DNA from: J051 sp040289295
GTDB taxonomy: Bacteria; Armatimonadota; Fimbriimonadia; Fimbriimonadales; ATM1
Direction: 5' to 3'
Assembly (NCBI GenBank): GCA_040289295.1
Contig: PSLA01000011.1
Span: 1 to 64,000 of the forward strand
Length of the DNA stretch: 64,000 nt
Below, piece by piece: positions 16,938-24,591 of this stretch. Below the pieces are notes generated by a model. It had not been told where the DNA came from, made no database searches, and saw nothing but the letters and a program-made list of their open reading frames with translations. Numbering within the stretch: the stretch's first letter is position 1; every line of letters starts with the position of its first letter. The position numbers were made by a program, and so were the translations under genes.

Positions 16938-18260
16938 CTATACCTCTGCCTGTGTGATTTCGCGCTCTAACGCTCGCGTGTAGTTCCACACTGAAACGAT
17001 AAGCCCGATGAACAGCCCAACGGCGGCAAACACGCCCGGAAGCGGGAAGGAAGGCTCTTCCGAAGCGTACGCTTCGTCCAGAACGAGGAACGGCTCGTAC
17101 GCCTTCTCCTCAGCCAACCGGGCTTGGGTCAGGTCGGCGAGCATGGCGTCTAACTGCGCCTCCTCGCGCTTCAGTTCGTTCAGCAGCCGCTCCTGTTCGA
17201 TCGCGAGGTTCGCTATCCGGAGCGCGTCGTCTCGCATGCGGGCGAGGTTGCGTTGTGCTGCGCGCAGCGCAGCAAACTTCGCCGCCCGCTCCGCCGATTC
17301 GGAAAGCGTGAGACTGAGCGCGCCCGATTGCGCGGCATCCGCAATACGATCAAGTTCCTCCGTATAGACTTTGATGGATGCCTCAAGCTGAGATTGCACG
17401 GCTTTCATCTCTGGTGAGTCTAGCGAGACGACTGCTCGCGCCTCTTCCAACTTGGTACGCTGAGCGAGAATAGCGGCATGCAGGTCTTTGAGAGTCTGCG
17501 TCAGAGGGTCACCAGTCTCACCAGCCTCACGCGCCTGCAGGACCGCGCGGATCTTCTGATTCAGAGCGGCGTCCGCCGCTTGCGCTTCCGCAAGCAGGTC
17601 GTCCAACTCCACGCTGGATTGCACCAACGCTTCGATGAACTTCTCCCGTGCGACCGCAGAGGCAGCAAGCAAGTCGCTTGAAACGGCTGCCTTGACTTCC
17701 TCCGCTTTGGCGCGAACGCGACCGCGCTGCTTTTCGAACTCCTCCTCCAGAAACTTTACCGTTTGAGCAGCAAACTGCTTGCCCAACTCCTTCGACCGTT
17801 CGCTCGCGTATGCGATGAGATCAGCCAGCACTTCTTGCGAGACGCGCCTGTCACCCCACGTGAAGGAAACGGAAAGCTGCCCCGTTTGTAACACCTCAAC
17901 ACGTACAGAGTCGAGGAACTCCTTGATGTCCTCGTCGTCGGGTTCGCTATTGAACAGCGCAGACTTGTGTCGCTCGATGGCATGGAGGGCAGCGCTTCGA
18001 CTGGCAAGGATGTCCGCAATTGAAGCCGCGTCGGTGCCTACAGTTGGGAGAAACAACTGACCGCCGAGAACGTTTGTTCCAGCCGCATCCAGCCCGCCCA
18101 GAGGCAGCGCGTTGAGTGGATTCTGCAACGACGGCTTCGCGAAGAACAGCGTGGACTTCGCTTCATACTGCTTCGGCCACACAAACGCAACCACCAGCCC
18201 GAGCAGCGCTCCTGCCACCGGCCAGACGAGGAAGCGAACGGTTGTCGTCAGCGAGTTCAC
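16938..18260 (-). CDS. Wzz-type polysaccharide chain-length determinant
   Basis: A 440-residue inner-membrane protein with one membrane segment near each end (VRFLVWPVAGALLGLVVAFV at about residues 8-27, and FAAVGLFIGLIVSVW near the C-terminus) and a long coiled-coil periplasmic domain between. Wzz proteins with this architecture set the length of O-antigen or exopolysaccharide chains. No cytoplasmic tyrosine-kinase domain is attached. The GTG at 18260 starts 13 bases after the upstream wzy-like stop and gives a sensible short N-terminus; the longer frame has an unconvincing basic leader. Confidence 0.78.
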   Translation of the reverse strand: MNSLTTTVRFLVWPVAGALLGLVVAFVWPKQYEAKSTLFFAKPSLQNPLNALPLGGLDAAGTNVLGGQLFLPTVGTDAASIADILASRSAALHAIERHKSALFNSEPDDEDIKEFLDSVRVEVLQTGQLSVSFTWGDRRVSQEVLADLIAYASERSKELGKQFAAQTVKFLEEEFEKQRGRVRAKAEEVKAAVSSDLLAASAVAREKFIEALVQSSVELDDLLAEAQAADAALNQKIRAVLQAREAGETGDPLTQTLKDLHAAILAQRTKLEEARAVVSLDSPEMKAVQSQLEASIKVYTEELDRIADAAQSGALSLTLSESAERAAKFAALRAAQRNLARMRDDALRIANLAIEQERLLNELKREEAQLDAMLADLTQARLAEEKAYEPFLVLDEAYASEEPSFPLPGVFAAVGLFIGLIVSVWNYTRALEREITQAEV

Positions 18261-18273
18261 AAATGCAGCCCCG

Positions 18274-19617
18274 TTATACCGACGCGGGCAACACGCGAAT
18301 CGCCGCCCCGCTGCCAGCAACAGTAGGCACTCGGCTCAAAGCGTACCACGCTCCAAGCAGCAAAAACGTCCCACGGTCAGCAATGTCGGGCGTAGGCATC
18401 ACCATGACGAGCAACGCCACGAACGTAATCACGACAGCCAGCTCCCTGCAAAGCCGCGCACCACGGAAAAGATCCACGACGGGTATCAGAAAGAGCGCAA
18501 TCGCGAGGGCAGCCACCGGAATGCCAAAGAACAACGCGGCGGCAACCGGTGCAAAGTGGGGCACCAGTGGCGGGCCACGACGCAAGTATTCAGCGTCAAT
18601 GATCGGAGCCATCGGAAACTCGTTCAGCGACGGCAACGCCCACGCCACTGTCTGCGGGCGCCCTGTTGAGGCGAGCGTCCTCATCTCGGCAAGCCGCTTG
18701 ATTGCGGGCAGCTGCAACGACCCGACGAGCACCGCCACAGCAGCCACACCCAGCACCGCGATCAACACAACCGACGCTCGATAGCGAGCAGGGGGGATGG
18801 ACGGCACCTTCGCTCTGGCAATGAAGAACGGAAGCGCGAGGAGAAACGCGAGACCGAGCAACGCAGCACGAGAACCCGTAAGACCCACCTCCACGGCGAC
18901 CAACAGCAAGAAGAGCGACGTCATCCAACGCAATCCTCGGGACCGGCGCACCTCGACCGAAAACAGCGTCGCCGCGAAAAGAGCTAACAAGTATCCAGAC
19001 ACCAACAGCTCGTCAAACACGGAGACTGTGAACCTGCCGAGAATAAGGAACGGCGTGTGTGAAGGAAACCAAAACGGACTGACGAGCGGCAATGCGGCGT
19101 TGAAGAGAAGCGGAACCACTACCGTCGCGCCCAAACCAAGCCGCGCTGCGCGCGTGATGTCTGCTGAACCGAGGCGAGAGCGACGCACCAACGAAAACGC
19201 CTCCCAAGCCAGCAAGACGCTCGCACACAGATACACAAGGAAGAGTGCCTTCGTGAACGCGAACATGGCGACCGAGCCCAGCAGGATGAACATGGAAAGA
19301 TACAGGAACGGCCTCGGCGCACGCGTCAGAACCTTCCAGGGATGGAGAAAGGAGTACGGCGCCATCGCCACGATCAGCACGTAGCCAAGCGTTACCGGCA
19401 GCCCTGCAACATACGGCAGGAGGAGTGAGCCAAACAGCACGGCCAGTGCGAGCCGATCCGATAGGTACCCCAGCACCACCAAGCCAGCGACCACAACCAG
19501 GCTCGCCGGGTGCTCTGACCGGTTACTCGCAAGAAACAGAAGAAACCCGAATAGCAGCAGGCGCTGCCACAACGGGTCGCCGCCCTGCCCTGCTCCGCGC
19601 TTTTTGACTCGAATCAC
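18274..19617 (-). CDS. O-antigen polymerase/ligase-like membrane protein (Wzy/WaaL type)
   Basis: A 447-residue protein with roughly eleven or twelve hydrophobic segments and a large loop in the second half, the organisation of O-antigen polymerases and ligases. The region GLTGSRAALLGLAFLLALPF, where a GSR-type motif comes before a membrane helix, is typical of the Wzy_C/O-antigen ligase family. Function as polymerase versus ligase cannot be separated from sequence. The start is GTG at 19617. It is the first gene of the minus-strand run wzy-wzz-cca-S9 peptidase. Confidence 0.7.
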   Translation of the reverse strand: MIRVKKRGAGQGGDPLWQRLLLFGFLLFLASNRSEHPASLVVVAGLVVLGYLSDRLALAVLFGSLLLPYVAGLPVTLGYVLIVAMAPYSFLHPWKVLTRAPRPFLYLSMFILLGSVAMFAFTKALFLVYLCASVLLAWEAFSLVRRSRLGSADITRAARLGLGATVVVPLLFNAALPLVSPFWFPSHTPFLILGRFTVSVFDELLVSGYLLALFAATLFSVEVRRSRGLRWMTSLFLLLVAVEVGLTGSRAALLGLAFLLALPFFIARAKVPSIPPARYRASVVLIAVLGVAAVAVLVGSLQLPAIKRLAEMRTLASTGRPQTVAWALPSLNEFPMAPIIDAEYLRRGPPLVPHFAPVAAALFFGIPVAALAIALFLIPVVDLFRGARLCRELAVVITFVALLVMVMPTPDIADRGTFLLLGAWYALSRVPTVAGSGAAIRVLPASV

Positions 19618-19691
19618 CTAACGATTGGGACGAAACAGAGCTCAACTCCGGTGCTTTCGACCCGAGAATTGCCGTAGGTGGCGCCTTATCG

Positions 19692-19705
19692 GGCACAATT
19701 GTGCC
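19692..19705. promoter_or_regulatory. Perfect 14-bp palindrome, candidate operator
   Basis: GGCACAATTGTGCC is its own reverse complement and lies 28 bases before the ATG at 19733, between divergent genes. Its size suits a dimeric helix-turn-helix repressor, but no regulator gene is adjacent. Confidence 0.4.
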
Positions 19706-19732
19706 TAAAGAGGTGGTAGTCTCCTGTTAGCA

Positions 19733-20857
19733 ATGAATCGTCGAGACCTGTGCCTCGCCGCCGCGATGCTGTGCGGAAGCATCGTAGGCTGTGACCGTGA
19801 GCCGCCCATCGCCGCACAGCCACCCCCTGATCCGCCACCCCTGGTATCTGAGCTCGTTGAGAGCGCGCACCAAGCACTGGGGCTGACAATCGGCGCACCT
19901 CTTCCATCAGCACGCCAAAGCACTCGGATGGAGAGGGAGGCATACCTACAGAGCGCCCAGACCGCTTTGAAGGCGCTTCTCGACTTGCCAGACGCGAAGC
20001 CCAGCAGTCCACCGTCTACGCCGCTGGATCGTGATACGTTCGAACAGGCGAGCGTGCTTCTCTCCATTGAGGTGGCGGACGCCATTGACCGCAATCAGCC
20101 CGAAAGGCTTTCACGGGCCATCCGCGCCGCTTACGCGTACACCGACTACTGGAGCACAGCAGGCGTTGCCTCGTGGGTTTTCGCCGCTGCAATGCCTGAG
20201 CGACTGGCAGCCGGTGTACGGTCCGTGGCAGCGCAAGTGGATACCAACTTGGTCGAGTTCGCTATGAAGACCCTGGACACTCTTACTACCAACCCGCCTG
20301 ATCCGAAGATCGCCATCGAAGGGACTCGGCGCCGGATCCTCGAATGGCGTCAAAACCTTAAGGGCCAGATGCGGGTAGACAGTCTCCTCAAAGCGTACGC
20401 GACAAGCGCGGACGGGCGGCCGTCGCTCTCACAAGACCTTGTGGCAGAAGTGCGATCTTTTGCCAAGCGTTCAGGAAGCGCCGAGTACATCAGCCAATAT
20501 ATGCTGCTTCAAGAGGCGGATGTCGCGATTAGTGCCTTGATGAACTTCCTTGACCGAGCCGCCGAACGTGAGGACGCACGCATCGAGAAGCCGGCACCGG
20601 AACAACATCCAGTCGCGCTTCTCTTCGTGCTCTTCTTCAAACCTGATATCGAAATGGCACCGAAGCTAGTCGCATTGCGCCAGGAGGGAATCCAGATTCT
20701 TGCCCTCACCATGCGCATTATCGCGGCAGGCATGCCCGCCGACCTTTCTTCGTTCGAGCACCTTGCTATCAGCCCAGTCTCAAAGCTTCCTTTCGGGTAC
20801 AAGGTGGAAGGCGACACGTTCGTGCTCGAACGTCCTCGGCGGGCTAACCCGCCGTAG
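19733..20857 (+). CDS. Hypothetical lipoprotein
   Basis: A 374-residue protein with a lipoprotein signal (RRDLCLAAAMLCG, lipobox SIVGC) followed by a proline-rich linker and a mostly helical body. The C-terminal segment SKLPFGYKVEGDTFVLERP resembles the terminal motif of several uncharacterised bacterial lipoproteins in which a pre-pilin-like or scaffold domain ends this way. No catalytic motif is visible. It lies 19 bases before ruvA in the same direction and may share its transcript, perhaps only by position. Confidence 0.6.
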   Translation: MNRRDLCLAAAMLCGSIVGCDREPPIAAQPPPDPPPLVSELVESAHQALGLTIGAPLPSARQSTRMEREAYLQSAQTALKALLDLPDAKPSSPPSTPLDRDTFEQASVLLSIEVADAIDRNQPERLSRAIRAAYAYTDYWSTAGVASWVFAAAMPERLAAGVRSVAAQVDTNLVEFAMKTLDTLTTNPPDPKIAIEGTRRRILEWRQNLKGQMRVDSLLKAYATSADGRPSLSQDLVAEVRSFAKRSGSAEYISQYMLLQEADVAISALMNFLDRAAEREDARIEKPAPEQHPVALLFVLFFKPDIEMAPKLVALRQEGIQILALTMRIIAAGMPADLSSFEHLAISPVSKLPFGYKVEGDTFVLERPRRANPP

Positions 20858-20876
20858 GTTGCCGTGTGGAAGTAGG

Positions 20877-21458
20877 ATGATCGTTCGCATTCGAGGGGAA
20901 CTTGCCGAAGTCGGAACCGACTACGTCGTTGTCATCGCGGGTGGCATCGGTTATCACGTAAGCGTGCCTCGCTCCGTGGTTGGGGATACGCCTCCAATCG
21001 GGGCGCCGATCGAGTTGTTGACTCGGCAGATTGTCCGAGAGAACGAACTTGCCCTCTACGGCTTTTCCTCGCCGCCCGAGCGCCTACTGTTCGATATGCT
21101 GCTCGGCGTGAGCGGCTTGGGCCCGAGGACCGCCCTCGGCCTGCTGAGCGGTCTCGGTCAAGAGAGGTTGAGTCGTGCCATCATGGACGGAGACGCCGAG
21201 GCGCTGACCGCCGCTCCAGGCGTCGGCAAGAAGCTTGCCGTCCGAATCTGCTCGGAGCTTTCAGACCGCTTCCGCCAAACCGTAATGGACCGAGCCGCCG
21301 TCTCCGCACCCGGGGATCAGGTGGCGGAGGCTCTCGTCGCGCTTGGCCACCGACGCACCGATGCGGAACGAGCCGCTGCTGCCGCTCGCGCCGAGGCGGG
21401 CGATTCGAGCACCACGGCGCTCATTCCCATCGCTTTGAGGCACGCATCCAAGCTATGA
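20877..21458 (+). CDS. ruvA: Holliday junction branch migration protein RuvA
   Basis: Binds four-way DNA junctions as a tetramer and loads RuvB. The 193-residue protein has the N-terminal OB domain (MIVRIRGELAEVG, GIGYHVSVP), the helix-hairpin-helix domain (SGLGPRTALGLLSGL and APGVGKKLAVRICSEL) and the C-terminal RuvB-contact domain (VAEALVALGHRRTDAERA). The length is as usual. The stop overlaps the ruvB start by four bases (ATGA). No ruvC is adjacent. Confidence 0.95.
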   Translation: MIVRIRGELAEVGTDYVVVIAGGIGYHVSVPRSVVGDTPPIGAPIELLTRQIVRENELALYGFSSPPERLLFDMLLGVSGLGPRTALGLLSGLGQERLSRAIMDGDAEALTAAPGVGKKLAVRICSELSDRFRQTVMDRAAVSAPGDQVAEALVALGHRRTDAERAAAAARAEAGDSSTTALIPIALRHASKL

Positions 21459-22480
21459 GCGAGTCAGGCGACCGCATCGTTACTGGTCTCCAGCTGTCGG
21501 AGGACGCCGAGGTGGAGCGCTCCCTGCGACCGAAGCGATTGGAAGAGTTCATTGGCCAGCAGCACATCTGCGAGAATCTCGCCGTGTTCATCTCGGCCGC
21601 TCGCGAGAGGGGCGAGGCGCTCGACCACGTCCTGCTCAAAGGTCCTCCAGGACTGGGGAAGACAACGCTTGCCTTCATTATCGCAGCCGAGATGGGCTAT
21701 CCCATTCGAGTAACCAGCGGGCCCGCCATCGAGCGACCAGGCGACCTTGCGGCGATTCTGACGAACCTCGAACCGGGGACGATTCTGTTCATTGATGAAA
21801 TTCACCGCCTCAGCCGACCGGTCGAAGAGATTCTGTACCCAGCTATGGAGGACTTCAAACTCGACATCGTTATCGGCAAGGGCCCGGCTGCGCACAGCAT
21901 TCGTCTCGCCCTCACGCCATTCACGGTTGTCGGCGCAACGACGCGGGCAGGGCTGCTGACGGGGCCGCTCCGCGATCGGTTTGGGATCATCCACACGTTT
22001 GAGTTCTACGACGTCGAAGCCCTCATTACGATCCTGCACCGCTCATCGCGCATCCTCGGAATCGCGCTCGACCAGCGAGGCGCCGAGGAGATTGCCAAGC
22101 GCAGCCGAGGGACGCCGCGCATTGCGAACCGTTTACTTCGCCGTACCCGCGACTTCTGCCAACATCTCGGTGAGGAAGCCATCACCGAGCAGGTCGCCGC
22201 ATACGCACTTCAGCGGCTGGACATTGATGGACGCGGCTTGGATCGACTCGACCGCGCTGTTTTGGCAACCATCATCGAAAAGTTCGGCGGTGGTCCGGTC
22301 GGACTTGACACCCTCGCTGCCGCGGTCGGAGAGGATGTTGGTACCATTGAAGAGGTATGCGAGCCTTTCTTGCTGCAAGCCGGCATGCTCCAGCGGACGC
22401 CACGGGGAAGAATCGTGACACAGAACGGCTATGAAGCTCTACGCGCCAAGCCTCCGGGAGGAGGCCTGTTCTGCGGTTAG
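21455..22480 (+). CDS. ruvB: Holliday junction DNA helicase RuvB
   Basis: AAA+ motor that drives branch migration with RuvA. The 341-residue protein has Walker A GPPGLGKTTL (Lys69), Walker B LFIDEIHRL, the sensor GATTRAGLL and the arginine-finger region RFGI. The C-terminal winged-helix domain carries RTPRGRIVTQNGYEAL. The start overlaps ruvA. The 3' end overlaps the convergent YchF-like gene by four bases. Confidence 0.96.
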   Translation: MSESGDRIVTGLQLSEDAEVERSLRPKRLEEFIGQQHICENLAVFISAARERGEALDHVLLKGPPGLGKTTLAFIIAAEMGYPIRVTSGPAIERPGDLAAILTNLEPGTILFIDEIHRLSRPVEEILYPAMEDFKLDIVIGKGPAAHSIRLALTPFTVVGATTRAGLLTGPLRDRFGIIHTFEFYDVEALITILHRSSRILGIALDQRGAEEIAKRSRGTPRIANRLLRRTRDFCQHLGEEAITEQVAAYALQRLDIDGRGLDRLDRAVLATIIEKFGGGPVGLDTLAAAVGEDVGTIEEVCEPFLLQAGMLQRTPRGRIVTQNGYEALRAKPPGGGLFCG

Positions 22481-23517
22481 GACTTGTGGCGCACGTTGAC
22501 CACGTCACCGTCCTGAACCACGTATTCTTTCCCCTCGAGACGCATCTTCCCGCCCTGCCGGCACGCTTCGAGGCTGCCCAGTCGGTCAAAGTCCTCCCAA
22601 GCTATGACTTCCGCGCGGATAAACCCCTTCGCAATATCCGAGTGAATTGTGTCGGCCGCCTTAAGCACGGTCGAGCCAGAGCGTAGCGGCCACGCCTTCG
22701 TTTCTTTCTCCCCGGCGGTAAAGAAGGTGATGAGTTTGAACATCTCAAAGACTGCTCGAATCAGCGCGTCCCGCGCGCTGCGCTCAATGTCCAGGGCACT
22801 CAAGAACTCTTGCCGCTCTGTTTCATCCATCAACGCAAGGTCACGCTCTATCGTGGCACACAAGCGGACGACCGGTATACCGAACGCCCGGACGCGCTCC
22901 TCCCAACCTCGGTCCGCCCAATCACCCTCGTCGCAGTTGACCACCACCGCAAGCGGCTTAGCGGACAGAAACTGAAAGTCTCTTAACACCGCGTTTTCCT
23001 CGTCAGATATCGCCAGCGCCCGAATCGGCGCCCCCTCCGAAACCTTTTCAGCAAGGAACGCGAAAACTCGCTTTTGGAGGTACTCTGGAGTGCCGGGCTG
23101 CCTCGCAGCATGCTCCTTTTCGAGTCGCTCCAACCGCCGCTCGATAAGCTGCAGGTCGTGGATCAGAAATTCCGTTTGAATCGCGTCATAATCTCGCTCA
23201 GCGTCCGTCTCGGCGTGCCACGGAACCCGAGGGTCCGTAAACTCCCGAACGACAACCGCAACCGCATCCGCACGCCGCAAGGCGTCAGCCACAGTGGGGC
23301 CGCTCTTGCCGCCGTCCGGAGTCATCGGCGGTGTATCGTCGGAGAATTCAACGCCAACCGGGGTGCATTTCTTCGCGCCCACATCGGCGCACAGGCGTTC
23401 TAGGCGATCGTCCGGCACGCCGACGGTCACGACCTGGCTCAATCGCTCGTGCCCAGCGAGAGCCTGTAGAAGCGTTGTGCGACCGCTCTGCGGATAGCCG
23501 TAAAGTGCAACTCTCAT
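22477..23517 (-). CDS. YchF/Obg-like P-loop protein with degenerate GTPase motifs and TGS domain
   Basis: The 346-residue sequence follows the YchF plan: an N-terminal P-loop domain, a coiled-coil insertion (IERRLERLEKEHAAR, about 130-145) and a C-terminal TGS domain (WPLRSGSTVLKAADTIHSDI, then GKEYVVQDGDVVNVR). Two nucleotide-binding motifs are altered. Walker A reads GYPQSGRTT, with arginine at position 13 in place of the essential lysine. The region expected to hold the DxAG/G3 motif reads VEFSDDTPPMTPDGG. NCDE near residue 220 resembles the YchF NxxE motif. It may bind nucleotide poorly or not hydrolyse it. It is translationally coupled to a 46-residue membrane protein upstream. Confidence 0.75.
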   Translation of the reverse strand: MRVALYGYPQSGRTTLLQALAGHERLSQVVTVGVPDDRLERLCADVGAKKCTPVGVEFSDDTPPMTPDGGKSGPTVADALRRADAVAVVVREFTDPRVPWHAETDAERDYDAIQTEFLIHDLQLIERRLERLEKEHAARQPGTPEYLQKRVFAFLAEKVSEGAPIRALAISDEENAVLRDFQFLSAKPLAVVVNCDEGDWADRGWEERVRAFGIPVVRLCATIERDLALMDETERQEFLSALDIERSARDALIRAVFEMFKLITFFTAGEKETKAWPLRSGSTVLKAADTIHSDIAKGFIRAEVIAWEDFDRLGSLEACRQGGKMRLEGKEYVVQDGDVVNVRHKS

Positions 23518-23654
23518 TCTGAATCCTGTACTTGGCTAAACTCAACGACCATCGGCTGCTGCGGCGAGACCAGCGGCAACCCCCAGAAGAAGAACGCCGC
23601 AGCCACAGTCACCAGGGCGAGGAGCCAAAGGCGGAAACGGGGTGAGCGAAGCAT
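23514..23654 (-). CDS. Small single-span membrane protein upstream of the YchF-like gene
   Basis: A 46-residue protein with one strong hydrophobic helix (LWLLALVTVAAAFFFWGLPL) and a polar C-terminus. Its stop overlaps the start of the YchF-like gene (ATGA), so the two are translated together. The ATG at 23654 is nine bases after a minus-strand TATAAT, so the message should be nearly leaderless. Family unknown. Confidence 0.6.
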   Translation of the reverse strand: MLRSPRFRLWLLALVTVAAAFFFWGLPLVSPQQPMVVEFSQVQDSE

Positions 23655-23663
23655 CGGACGCGG

Positions 23664-23669
23664 ATTATA
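23664..23669 (-). promoter_or_regulatory. -10 element TATAAT for the small membrane protein/YchF-like operon
   Basis: A perfect minus-strand TATAAT nine bases before the ATG at 23654. It is interlocked with the divergent lipA promoter: each -10 occupies roughly the -35 position of the other. Confidence 0.55.
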
Positions 23670-23687
23670 CAGCCCCGCCCGCCCGTC

Positions 23688-23693
23688 TATAAT
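23688..23693 (+). promoter_or_regulatory. -10 element TATAAT of lipA, leaderless
   Basis: A perfect TATAAT followed by seven bases and then the lipA ATG, so transcription should begin at or next to the start codon. No Shine-Dalgarno sequence lies between. Confidence 0.6.
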
Positions 23694-23700
23694 AGACTCA

Positions 23701-24591
23701 ATGGCACAGGTGCAACGCCTCCCCGAGTGGCTAAAGATCCGCCTCCCGCGTCCAGACACAATCAAGGAAGTGGAGCGAATGATGCGCTCGAAGCGGCTCC
23801 ACACGGTGTGCGAGAGCGCCCGATGCCCCAACCTCCCCGAGTGTTGGTCGAAGAAGACGGCAACGTTTATGATTCTTGGCGATACTTGTACTCGCGCCTG
23901 CGGGTTCTGCGCCATCAAGGTCGGTAAACCGCTGACGGTGGACGATGAGGAGCCGAGGAACGTTGCGAGCGTGGCTAAGGAGCTTGGTCTCAAGCACGTC
24001 GTCGTCACCAGTGTCGCCCGAGACGACCTCGCCGACGAGGGCGCGGGGCAGTTCGCCCGAACGATCCATGCGTTGCGCGAGGAGATTCCCGAGGCCATTG
24101 TTGAGGTGCTGGTCCCTGATTTCAAAGGCAAGCGTTGGTGCGTGCAGATCGTGACCGACGCCGGCCCGGAGATTTTCAACCATAACGTTGAAACGGTGCC
24201 GCGCTTGCAAACGATCGTGCGTCCTCAAGCAAAGTATGAGCGAAGCCTGACCGTGCTCGGGATGGCGAAGGAGCTGAACCCAAAGATCTACACCAAGTCC
24301 GGCATCATGCTCGGCCTCGGCGAGACGAAGGATGAGGTGATCGGCGTGCTGCGGGACCTGCGGGCGATCGGCGTAGACGCAGTTACCATCGGACAGTACC
24401 TTCGTCCAACGATGCGGCACCTGCCCGTCAACGAGTTCATTCACCCGAGTGTGTTCAAAGAGTATGAGCGAATCGGCAACGACATGGGTTTCGCATTTGT
24501 CGCCAGCGCGCCGTTCGTCCGCAGCTCTTACAACGCAATCGAGTTTAGTCGCAAGGTGATGAGAGAGCGCCTCGCGGCCATGGAACGGTGA
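23701..24591 (+). CDS. lipA: Lipoyl synthase
   Basis: Radical-SAM enzyme that inserts two sulfurs into octanoyl-E2/H proteins to make lipoyl groups. The 296-residue protein carries both iron-sulfur clusters: the auxiliary cluster cysteines 37, 42 and 48 (CESARCPNLPEC) and the radical-SAM CTRACGFC (63, 67, 70). The C-terminal RSSYNA motif supplies the serine that ligates the auxiliary cluster. The length is normal. It is the first gene of a long plus-strand run and overlaps tamB by four bases (GTGA). No lipB is nearby. Confidence 0.96.
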   Translation: MAQVQRLPEWLKIRLPRPDTIKEVERMMRSKRLHTVCESARCPNLPECWSKKTATFMILGDTCTRACGFCAIKVGKPLTVDDEEPRNVASVAKELGLKHVVVTSVARDDLADEGAGQFARTIHALREEIPEAIVEVLVPDFKGKRWCVQIVTDAGPEIFNHNVETVPRLQTIVRPQAKYERSLTVLGMAKELNPKIYTKSGIMLGLGETKDEVIGVLRDLRAIGVDAVTIGQYLRPTMRHLPVNEFIHPSVFKEYERIGNDMGFAFVASAPFVRSSYNAIEFSRKVMRERLAAMER

